From positions 1 to 38,554 of the forward strand of contig CAAEUZ010000041.1 in the NCBI GenBank assembly GCA_900759385.1: a stretch of DNA of 38,554 bases, written 5' to 3'. The position numbers and the translations under genes are program-made. The notes under the pieces are model-generated. The model made no database searches. It was given only the letters and a program-made list of their open reading frames with translations, and had not been told where the DNA came from. This document shows positions 23,426-30,487 of the stretch, in pieces (the stretch's first letter is position 1; every line of letters begins with the position of its first letter). This stretch comes from an uncultured Oscillospiraceae bacterium. GTDB lineage: Bacteria > Bacillota > Clostridia > Oscillospirales > Oscillospiraceae.

Positions 23426-24178
23426 TCAGTTGTGCCCCTCCGGCCAGATGAGCCTGAAGGCCTCGGCTATGCCGCCGTGTATAACTATGTCCGCGCGCTC
23501 GTCAAAGGGCGTGGGCTCGGCGTTAATTATGGCCATACGGCCCTTGAAACGGTCGAGCAGCCTCGGCGCACTGCTCACCTTGAGCGACGTGCCGCCTATT
23601 ATGAGCAGGTCGCACTTATTAAGCTCGCGTATGGCCTGCATGGTGAGCTCCATGTCCGGTATCTCGCCGAAGAGCACTATGCCGGGGCGTATCATGCCGC
23701 CGCACACGTCGCAGTGCGGCACGCCGGGGCAGTCCGCCACTACCTCTGGCGGGAAGCGCCTGCCGCAGTCCAGGCAGGTGTTCTCGTACACGTTGCCGTG
23801 GATGTCTATGACGTTCCTGCTCCCCGCGCGCTGGTGAAGGTTGTCCGCGTTCTGTGTTATGACGCACTTAATGAGCCCGGCACTCTCCATCTGCGCGAGC
23901 GCGTAGTGCACGCTGTTGGGCGGCGCTGCAAGGTTCAAAAGCTTCGTGCGGTAGAAGTCGAAGAACTCCACCGGGTGGGCCAGCATGTACGCCGGGGTCA
24001 ATATCTCCTCCGGCGTAGCGCCGTAGCCGCTGGGCTGGTTGTACAGCCCCTGCTTCCGGCTCCGGAAGTCCGCCAAACCACTGTCCGTGGATACGCCCGC
24101 CCCGCCTAAGAACACCGCGTGTTTCGCTTCATCCAGCATTTGCCGCAGCCGGGCGCAGCTGCTCTCAAATCCCGTCAT
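23426..24178 (-). CDS. NAD-dependent protein deacylase (sirtuin)
   Basis: A 250-residue Sir2 protein that removes acyl groups from lysines using NAD. Visible are the NAD-binding motif GGAGVSTDSGLADFRS (25-40), TQNADNLH (108-115), the catalytic His127 in DIHGN, a zinc finger (C135, C138, C156, C159), and GGTSLKV near the C-terminus. All key residues are kept. FYRTK (75-79) stands where class III enzymes have a Tyr-x-x-Arg for acidic acyl groups; Lys79 in place of Arg makes the acyl preference uncertain. The ATG at 24178 overlaps the preceding stop (ATGA). A sirtuin beside an AMP-forming CoA ligase recalls CobB control of acetyl-CoA synthetase. Confidence 0.94.
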   Translation of the reverse strand: MTGFESSCARLRQMLDEAKHAVFLGGAGVSTDSGLADFRSRKQGLYNQPSGYGATPEEILTPAYMLAHPVEFFDFYRTKLLNLAAPPNSVHYALAQMESAGLIKCVITQNADNLHQRAGSRNVIDIHGNVYENTCLDCGRRFPPEVVADCPGVPHCDVCGGMIRPGIVLFGEIPDMELTMQAIRELNKCDLLIIGGTSLKVSSAPRLLDRFKGRMAIINAEPTPFDERADIVIHGGIAEAFRLIWPEGHN

Positions 24179-24366
24179 TGCAGCACCCCGTTCAGTACGG
24201 CGCAGAGCTCGTCCGCGTCCCGGCCGGTCTCCTGCGCCAGGCGTTCCATTGTCCACATGGCCGTGTTCTCGTCCACGCAGCACAGCCCCAGCGTAAGCAG
24301 CGGCATGTACAGCTTCGGGTGCGCCATGAGCGCCATGCCCACGGTTGTTGTCCTCTCTATCCTCAT
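24175..24366 (-). CDS. 63-residue orphan protein in the radical-SAM operon
   Basis: ATG 24366 opens a 63-residue frame (MRIERTTTVGMALMAHPKLY...) that overlaps the radical SAM stop by ATGA at one end and the sirtuin start by ATGA at the other. Such exact packing argues that it is a real gene. The sequence is helical and mildly hydrophobic in the middle (MPLLTLGLCC), with a helix-turn-helix-like WTMERLAQETGRDADELCAVL at the end. It has no Cys motif, and I recognise no family. It could be a small DNA-binding protein, an adaptor, or a peptide substrate for the radical SAM enzymes. Confidence 0.72.
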   Translation of the reverse strand: MRIERTTTVGMALMAHPKLYMPLLTLGLCCVDENTAMWTMERLAQETGRDADELCAVLNGVLQ

Positions 24367-25688
24367 ACGCCCTCCTGATTCATGTACAGGCGCTGCCCGT
24401 CCACGCTCGTGAGGTGGAAGGCGCAGAACGGGATGACCTCGCACCTGCTGTTTATGATGTGGACGCAGCAGCCGTGCAGCCTGCCCAGGTCTATGTTCCA
24501 CACGTCCTGGAAGCCCATGCCCGAAATGCAGAAGGAGTGCGTCAGCGTGCGCCCGGCAAAGCGCAGCAGCGGCGTGTCCATCGCCTGCTCCTGCTGGCCC
24601 TTCCAGCGCTTGACCGTGTACCTGTTCGTCTTGCGCACGAAGTCCGTCGCCTCCGTGTCCGCGTCGTTCTGGTCGTAGCTGCTCATGGGTACGAGCCGGC
24701 CGGCCTCGTCGAGGTAGTAGGTGCTGGAGAAGTCGCAGTGGGGGTCGAACTGCTTCCTGGGCACGAAGTGGCGCAGCTCCAGCTCCGGGCACTGTTCCAC
24801 CAGTGCGTGCAGCACATCGCTCAGGCCGCAGCGGCTCTCGTCCGGCGGCACGTTGCCGGGGAAGCGCCCGAAGTAGCTCACCGGCTGGAAGTGTATGCCC
24901 CTTATGGTCGGGATGTGCTTTTTCGCAAACTCCACTATCTCGCCTATCCTGTGCAGGTTGACCCCGGGGATGACGACGGGCACCAGCAGGATGGCCAGCC
25001 CCGCCTTCTCGCAGTTTTCTATGGCCCGCAGCTTTATGTCCAGCATGTCCCGCGTGCGTATCTCGCGGTAGATGGCGTCGTCCAGGCCGTCGAACTGCAG
25101 ATATATGAGGTCGCAGCCCGCATCTTTCAGTTTTTGGGCATAGCCCGGCACGTTCGCCAGCTTTATCCCGTTGGTGTTCACCTGCAGGTGCACCACACCC
25201 ATAGCCTTGCCCAGCCGGATTATCTCCGGCAGGTCCTCGCGCACCGTCGGCTCCCCGCCCGAGAGCTGCACGCTGCAGAAGGGGTTGGATTTGAGCGCCG
25301 CAGCGTACATATCCCGTATCCGGTCAATGTCCGGCTCGAACTGCTCCGCGTTCGCATCCGCAAAGCACACGGCGCAGTTCATGTTGCAGCGGTAGGTTAT
25401 CTCCAGTATACTCGTGCAAGTGCCGCTTTTGTGCTCGTCGCAGAGCCCGCAGTCGTAGGGGCAGCCGCGCTTCTCCGGCTTCCCCCTGTCCTTCGCCGGG
25501 GCGTGTACGCCCTGCTTCATCCAGCGCTCGTACATGTCCGCGTCCCGCCAGAACAGCACGCGGAAGTCCCCGTGCTCAGCACAGCTCTTGAGCATATACG
25601 CCTTCCCGTCTATGCGCTCATAGCGCGCGGGTATCTTCTTTAAACAGACCGGACACAGGCTCTCGGTCTCGTGCAGTATCTCGCCCAT
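24363..25688 (-). CDS. Radical SAM enzyme, Tes/MJ0619-like (copy 1)
   Basis: 441 residues. An N-terminal Cys-rich module (LCPVC at 11-15, C36 in SCAEHG, and CPYDCGLC at 76-83) precedes the radical SAM barrel: CNMNCAVC (C101, C105, C108 bind the SAM cluster) and the GGEP motif at 144-147. The C-terminal part holds further cysteines (HGCCVHI, CEVIPFC), likely for an auxiliary cluster. The N-terminal CPxC module is that of the group containing archaeal tetraether synthase (Tes) and MJ0619-type methylases. I also recall an NCBI family 'radical SAM (seleno)protein TrsS' of this build; here every position is Cys, with no in-frame TGA. The reaction is unknown. Its start overlaps the ligase stop (TGATG). 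Confidence 0.88.
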   Translation of the reverse strand: MGEILHETESLCPVCLKKIPARYERIDGKAYMLKSCAEHGDFRVLFWRDADMYERWMKQGVHAPAKDRGKPEKRGCPYDCGLCDEHKSGTCTSILEITYRCNMNCAVCFADANAEQFEPDIDRIRDMYAAALKSNPFCSVQLSGGEPTVREDLPEIIRLGKAMGVVHLQVNTNGIKLANVPGYAQKLKDAGCDLIYLQFDGLDDAIYREIRTRDMLDIKLRAIENCEKAGLAILLVPVVIPGVNLHRIGEIVEFAKKHIPTIRGIHFQPVSYFGRFPGNVPPDESRCGLSDVLHALVEQCPELELRHFVPRKQFDPHCDFSSTYYLDEAGRLVPMSSYDQNDADTEATDFVRKTNRYTVKRWKGQQEQAMDTPLLRFAGRTLTHSFCISGMGFQDVWNIDLGRLHGCCVHIINSRCEVIPFCAFHLTSVDGQRLYMNQEGV

Positions 25689-27028
25689 CACGCCTCCCGC
25701 GCAAGGATGCGCTTCTTCTCGTAGCAGTGCCCGCGCAGCGCGCCGCACGGCAGCACGTTTATCTCCACCTCCGGCGCCCCTGCCATAAAGGGCAGGGCCA
25801 TGAGCCGCGCCTTGAGCCCCTCCGTGTCAAACTCCGTCTCGTCCAGCGCTTCCACGTCCAGGCTTATGCGGCCCCTGTCCAGGAAGATGCGGTAGTCCAG
25901 CAATCCGTCCGTTGAAAAGAGCTCCTCGTCGAACATGGCGGGGTAGATGCAGTGACCGTTATACTCCGTCGCGCCCTCCTTCCTGCGCCGGATATGGCCC
26001 AGGGTCATGAGGTGGCTGCCGCAGCTGCTCTTATTCAGCGTGGCTATGTCCCCCGTGCGGTAGCGTATTAGCGGCATGCACTCCCGCGCGATGTTCGTCA
26101 GCACGACCTCGCCCTCCTCGCCGTAGGGCAGTACCGCGCCCGTCTCAGGGTCCACCACCTCCACTATGTGGTTGAGCTCGTCGTAGTGGTAACCGGGGCA
26201 CACGTCGCAGTCCACCGCCAGGCCCCAGCCGCTTTCCGTCAGACCGTAGTGCGTGCTCACCCGGCAGCCCCACGCTGAGTGCAGGTAGTCCACCATGCTC
26301 TGCGGGATATTGCTCATGGTGATGAAGATGCACTTCATGCCTATGGCGCGCAGGTTAGTGCGCTGCTCGAGTATCCTCGTCGCGCGGCAGATGGTGACGG
26401 CGTCGCCGAACCACACGTTTATCTTGTGCTCCAGCGTCATCTTCAATATGTCCTCAGGGCTGTCCTGCAAATCTGCCGCCCAGCTGTCTATGCCGTAGGC
26501 CGTGCAGCTGGCCGCAAGGATCCCGCCTATGCCGCGACCCTGCGAGTTCTGCAGAAACACCAGTACGCGCCCCTCGCCACGGTCCACCACCGTGTTCATG
26601 CCGCGCGGCAGGAAGTCCATTATCTTCTGTATATCTGCCCGGGAGAAGAAGATGCGCTTCCTCGTGCCCGTGGAGCCGGAGGAGTAGAAGGTCACCGGCT
26701 TCTCCACCTCGCTCTGCGAGGTGCACAGCAGGCCGTAGCTCGTGCCCGCCAGATCCTGCGGCGTGGTGAACGGCAGCTTCGCTATGTCTGCGAGGGAGTT
26801 CAGGTCGTCCTCCGTCACGCCCGCGGCCTCGAACACGCGGCGGTAGAAGGGGCTCTTCGTCCGCACGCGGTGTACCGTGCGCTTGAGCTGGAACAGCCGG
26901 TACTCGTCAAAGAGCGCGTCGTCCACATGCTCAATATCTGCATCAGGGTATTTGGAGAGGAACTCCGTGTCCTTCTCCATCCTCAGCCTGCACAGGTCGT
27001 ACAGGCCGGTCTGCAAACTTATGCTCAT
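25688..27028 (-). CDS. AMP-forming CoA ligase (phenylacetate-CoA-ligase-like)
   Basis: This 446-residue member of the adenylate-forming family activates a carboxylate with ATP and joins it to CoA. Motifs: the P-loop-like YSSGSTGTRKRIFFS (115-129), HYGLTESGWG (260-269) and YRTGD (323-327). The build is that of the PaaK branch, with a compact C-terminal lid and KKR near the end. The ATG at 27028 is taken because the longer open frame upstream overlaps the radical SAM gene in another frame. Only five bases separate it from that gene's stop. I remember a 'DVU_1553 family AMP-dependent CoA ligase' name for a similar protein beside similar genes. The substrate is not visible; the neighbouring SLC13-type carrier suggests an imported carboxylate. 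Confidence 0.88.
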   Translation of the reverse strand: MSISLQTGLYDLCRLRMEKDTEFLSKYPDADIEHVDDALFDEYRLFQLKRTVHRVRTKSPFYRRVFEAAGVTEDDLNSLADIAKLPFTTPQDLAGTSYGLLCTSQSEVEKPVTFYSSGSTGTRKRIFFSRADIQKIMDFLPRGMNTVVDRGEGRVLVFLQNSQGRGIGGILAASCTAYGIDSWAADLQDSPEDILKMTLEHKINVWFGDAVTICRATRILEQRTNLRAIGMKCIFITMSNIPQSMVDYLHSAWGCRVSTHYGLTESGWGLAVDCDVCPGYHYDELNHIVEVVDPETGAVLPYGEEGEVVLTNIARECMPLIRYRTGDIATLNKSSCGSHLMTLGHIRRRKEGATEYNGHCIYPAMFDEELFSTDGLLDYRIFLDRGRISLDVEALDETEFDTEGLKARLMALPFMAGAPEVEINVLPCGALRGHCYEKKRILAREA

Positions 27029-27033
27029 GTCTT

Positions 27034-28302
27034 TCACCCTATCCCGGGGAACAGCTTCGCGCCGTTGCAGCCGCTTAAATACTTGCTGCACAGCGGTACG
27101 AGTGCCCCGTCCTTCTGTATTATCTGTATGGAGCAGCGCTTCACGCGCATGAGGTCTATGTTCCACGCGTCCTGGAAGGCCATGCCCCCTATGGTCAGCG
27201 TCCTGCGCTCGCTCGGCGTCCACGCCGTCTGTAAGTTCCGCCGTACGCGGTGTACTGCGTCCGGGGACGGGCTGCGCCGGGTGAACCGCGTCAGAGGCAT
27301 CAGCTGTCCGGTCTTGTTCTGCGCATACGCCGCGTTGAACGAGCACTGCGAGTGGTCGCAGCTGCCAGGCCCGAAATCCTGCACGCTCACGTCAGGGTGC
27401 TGCTCCGAAACCTTGCGTATGACCTCCGGTATGGTTATCCGCCGCATCTTGTCCTCAGGGTAGATGCCGAAGTAGCTGATGGGCTGGAAGTACACGCCCT
27501 TCACCGCGGGCATGTGCTGACGTGCGTACTCCACAATGGCGCCCAAATCCCCGTCGTTCTCGCCCGGGATGACGCAGCATACCAGCACGATGGTCAGGCC
27601 CGCCGACGCGGCGTTCTCCACCGCGCGCAGCTTCGTCTCCAGCATGGGCTTGCCGTACTTCGCATAGTACGGCTCCTCGTGCAGCGCATCGAAGCCCAGA
27701 TACGCCGTCGTCACACCGCTTTCCCGCAGCTCACGGCAGTATTCCTCGCTCTCTGCCAGCTTCACGCCGTTTGTATTGAGCTGGATGAGTCCGAACCCCA
27801 GGTCCCGCGCCAGTGACGCCAGCTGCATGATGTCCGGCCGCACCGTCGGCTCACCGCCGCACAGCTCCACCGCTGCGTCCTCGCCCGCGACGGCCTTGTA
27901 GTGCCGCAGCAGGCGCTCGCACTCGGCCAGGTCCGGCTCGTGCAGACCTTCCTTCTTGTCCCGCGTGAAGCACACCGGGCACCCCATATTGCACCGGTTC
28001 GTCGTCATCAGCGCCGCCGACGCCGGAAGCGAGCAGGCGCAGTCCGTGAAGTGCGCGCCCCGCAGCGCAGCATCTGCCGCTGACTCCGTCTGCGGCAGGG
28101 AGCAGGTGTCCACGCCGCCGTACTCAAGCCAGCGCAGGTAGTTCTCCGCGCTGTCCGACCACACCAGGGTGGAAAACGCTCCGTGCTCCGGACACGCCTT
28201 GTCCATATATATCCCGTCAGGGTGTGCGCTTATGTCTGCGTACACCTCACGCAGGCAGACGGGACAGACGCTCTTCGTCTTGTAAATTAGCCTTGTATCC
28301 AT
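27034..28302 (-). CDS. Radical SAM enzyme, Tes/MJ0619-like (copy 2)
   Basis: 422 residues, same architecture as copy 1: N-terminal VCPVC (12-16) and C37, SAM-cluster motif CNMGCPVC (C104, C108, C111), GGEP at 149-152, and a shared C-terminal GMAFQDAWNIDLMRVKRC block (copy 1: GMGFQDVWNIDLGRLHGC). It lacks copy 1's CPYDCGLC and has CAC at 88-90 instead; the late HGCC is reduced to KRC. The pair therefore arose by old duplication and have probably split roles, for example one acting on a lipid or cofactor and the other on a product. The ATG follows the methyltransferase stop by two bases. Confidence 0.88.
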   Translation of the reverse strand: MDTRLIYKTKSVCPVCLREVYADISAHPDGIYMDKACPEHGAFSTLVWSDSAENYLRWLEYGGVDTCSLPQTESAADAALRGAHFTDCACSLPASAALMTTNRCNMGCPVCFTRDKKEGLHEPDLAECERLLRHYKAVAGEDAAVELCGGEPTVRPDIMQLASLARDLGFGLIQLNTNGVKLAESEEYCRELRESGVTTAYLGFDALHEEPYYAKYGKPMLETKLRAVENAASAGLTIVLVCCVIPGENDGDLGAIVEYARQHMPAVKGVYFQPISYFGIYPEDKMRRITIPEVIRKVSEQHPDVSVQDFGPGSCDHSQCSFNAAYAQNKTGQLMPLTRFTRRSPSPDAVHRVRRNLQTAWTPSERRTLTIGGMAFQDAWNIDLMRVKRCSIQIIQKDGALVPLCSKYLSGCNGAKLFPGIG

Positions 28303-28304
28303 AG

Positions 28305-28982
28305 TTATTTCCTCTTGAACAACATCCGGCAGTACGTCAGGCGCGTATGCGCAAAAAAGTCCGTCACATACCCGTCCCGGCCGAACGCCGAAACTATGTA
28401 TTTCCCCACCTCTGTGGGCGGTACGCCGTAGGCTTTGCCCAGGCTCATCGCTATCCCTATGTACTCGCCGTACTCCTCGCTCTCACACGCGCACTCGAAG
28501 CCCGCGGCTCCGAACACCGCACGGTAGCCCGCCATGCTCTGCACACCGTCCAGGCAGGGGATGCCCGGCTGGGTATGCGTATGCTCTGCCGCCGCGGCGA
28601 AGTCATGGAGGAGCACCAGCCCGCCGGGCGCGAGCACACGCGCGTACTCTCGCGCGGCCTCCGCCTTGCCGTCTATGACCGAGAACGCCGCCTCGCTTAT
28701 TATACCTTCAAAGCTCCCCGCGGCAAAGGGCAAACTTCTCGCGTCCGCGCACACAAAGCAGACGCCGGGGAACTTCTCCCGCGCCTGCGCTATGGCTTCG
28801 GCATCTATGTCCACGCCGGTGACGCGGGTATACCCCAGCGCTGCCAGGTGCGCGCTGCCCTCGCCTGTGGCGCAGCCCACCTCCAGCAGCGGTGCAGCCT
28901 TAGGGAAACCTGCCGCCGCCAGGCTCCGCTCCAAAAGCTTGAACCGTCCCTTCCGCTTTACAAACGCTTCCCTCAGCTCCAT
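28305..28982 (-). CDS. SAM-dependent class I methyltransferase
   Basis: A 225-residue Rossmann-fold methyltransferase. Motif I is LLEVGCATGEG (32-42), the acidic end of strand 2 is GVDID (56-60), and CADARSLPF (78-86) and LAPGGLVLLHDF follow in order, as in the UbiE/Methyltransf_11 type. GGAGG lies five bases before the ATG at 28982; the longer frame upstream overlaps the lpd gene and a hairpin. It is followed two bases later by a radical SAM gene. It resembles what I recall being named 'DVU_1556 family methyltransferase'. The methyl acceptor is unknown; the neighbouring ligase and radical SAM genes suggest a small molecule or CoA-bound acid. Confidence 0.87.
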   Translation of the reverse strand: MELREAFVKRKGRFKLLERSLAAAGFPKAAPLLEVGCATGEGSAHLAALGYTRVTGVDIDAEAIAQAREKFPGVCFVCADARSLPFAAGSFEGIISEAAFSVIDGKAEAAREYARVLAPGGLVLLHDFAAAAEHTHTQPGIPCLDGVQSMAGYRAVFGAAGFECACESEEYGEYIGIAMSLGKAYGVPPTEVGKYIVSAFGRDGYVTDFFAHTRLTYCRMLFKRK

Positions 28983-29002
28983 AAAAGCCTCCGCATTTAT
29001 TA

Positions 29003-29028
29003 GGCCTCCCGGCGCGTACCGGGAGGCC
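29003..29028 (-). terminator. Hairpin between lpd and methyltransferase genes
   Basis: A perfect 10-bp stem GGCCTCCCGG / CCGGGAGGCC with a 6-base loop lies in the 58-base gap. On the minus strand it is followed by TAATAAAT rather than a T-run, so it looks like a partial attenuator, lowering expression of the eight downstream genes relative to the transporter and lpd. Confidence 0.5.
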
Positions 29029-29040
29029 CGTTCTTTCTGT

Positions 29041-30453
29041 TCAGCCTTTGTCGAAGGAGAGACCCACCGCGCGCTTGCACACTTCAAGCACCATCTCCGT
29101 CACCGTCGGGTGCGGGTGGATGCTGTTGTACATCTGCTCCAGCGTAAGCCCGTTCTCCACAGCCACTGTGAACTCCGCTATGAGGTCGCAGGCCTCGTGG
29201 CCGAAGATCTGCGCGCCGATGATGACGTGGTCGTCTTTGCGCGCCACGACCTTCATGACACCTTCCGTCTTGCCAATGGCCATTGCCTTCTCGTTCGACG
29301 AGAACGGCAGCGAGCCGCTGATGGCCTCAATACCGCGCTCTTCAGCGTCGCTCACCGTCAGGCCCACCATCGCTATCTCCGGCTCCATGAACATCGTCGC
29401 AGGGATGGCGTCGTAGTTGATGTAGTAGTCGTTGCCCGCTATAGTCTCCGCGATCACCAGGCCCTGGCGCTGCGCCTTGTCCGAGAGCTGCGTGCCCACC
29501 GTGATGTCCCCGGCTGCAAATATGTTCGGCACGCTCGTGCGCATGTGCTCGTCCGTCACTATCTGGCCGTTGGGCTCCATCTGCACGCCCACTTCCTCCA
29601 GGCCCATGCCCCGGGTATTGAGCGTACGACCGATCGCCACCAGCACTTCGTCCGAGTACAGCTCCTCGCCGTTGGCCAGTGTGCTCTTTACCTGCCCGTC
29701 AGGCTGCACCTCTACGCTCGCTATGCCGCTGCCGCACTTCACAGTGATACCGCGCTTTTCCAGCGACGCCTTAACCGCGTCCGTTATCTCCGTGTCGTGC
29801 AGCGCAGGCACCAGGTTCGGCATCATCTCCACGATCGTCACGTCCACGCCGTAGATGTTGTAGATGTGACCGTACTCAAGCCCGATGGCGCCCGAGCCGA
29901 TGATCACGATGCTCTTCGGCAGGGGGCGAGAGAAGTCCATGATCTCGTTCGACGTGATGACCTTCTTGTGGTCCACGTTGAACGCCGCAATCTCCGCAGG
30001 CTCGCTGCCCACCGCCACCACGATGTTCTCCGCCGTCACGGTCTTCTTTACCTTGCCGTTGTCCACCTCGATGGTATGTGCATCCAGCAGCCGCGCGCGG
30101 CCCTTGACCACGTCTATGCCCCGGCTCTTCTTCCACAGCATCGCCTCAAGCCCGAACCCCAGACCGTTGATCACCGCGTTCTTCCGCTTGTCTATGGCCT
30201 TGAAGTCCACGCTCACCGCCGACATGTCCACGTTGATCCCGAACGCCTTCGCCTCCTTGATCGACGCGTACAGATTAGCCGACGCCATGAGCGCCTTCGT
30301 CGGGATGCAGCCCCGGTTTACACACGTGCCGCCGGACCCGTTACGCGTCCGCCCCTCGATGAGGCATACCTTCTTACCTCGGTCCGCGCACCGCATAGCC
30401 GTAGCAGACCCCCCAGGCCCACCACCTATGCACACTACATCATATTCGTACAT
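29041..30453 (-). CDS. lpdA: Dihydrolipoamide-dehydrogenase-like flavoprotein
   Basis: A 470-residue class I disulfide oxidoreductase. FAD site CIGGGPGGSATA (8-19), redox pair GGTCVNRGCIPTK (about 41-53), second nucleotide fold IIGSGAIGLEYG, the FAD-binding FAAGD (about 312-316), and the C-terminal HPHPT that supplies the active-site His. All catalytic parts are present, so the enzyme should pass electrons between NAD(H) and a dithiol. No lipoyl-bearing E2 or glycine-cleavage gene is in the window, so the partner is unknown; an unusual lipoyl or dithiol protein, or the redox proteins nearby, are candidates. It follows the anion transporter by 34 bases and was most likely transcribed with it. 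Confidence 0.9.
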   Translation of the reverse strand: MYEYDVVCIGGGPGGSATAMRCADRGKKVCLIEGRTRNGSGGTCVNRGCIPTKALMASANLYASIKEAKAFGINVDMSAVSVDFKAIDKRKNAVINGLGFGLEAMLWKKSRGIDVVKGRARLLDAHTIEVDNGKVKKTVTAENIVVAVGSEPAEIAAFNVDHKKVITSNEIMDFSRPLPKSIVIIGSGAIGLEYGHIYNIYGVDVTIVEMMPNLVPALHDTEITDAVKASLEKRGITVKCGSGIASVEVQPDGQVKSTLANGEELYSDEVLVAIGRTLNTRGMGLEEVGVQMEPNGQIVTDEHMRTSVPNIFAAGDITVGTQLSDKAQRQGLVIAETIAGNDYYINYDAIPATMFMEPEIAMVGLTVSDAEERGIEAISGSLPFSSNEKAMAIGKTEGVMKVVARKDDHVIIGAQIFGHEACDLIAEFTVAVENGLTLEQMYNSIHPHPTVTEMVLEVCKRAVGLSFDKG

Positions 30454-30487
30454 TACCTGTTATCCTTCCTTTTAGCAATATATCAAA

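Noticed and set aside
24363..28302. Selenocysteine (TGA) in the radical SAM proteins
   Set aside because: Some relatives are said to be selenoproteins, but all expected positions here are Cys codons and no in-frame TGA precedes the stops.
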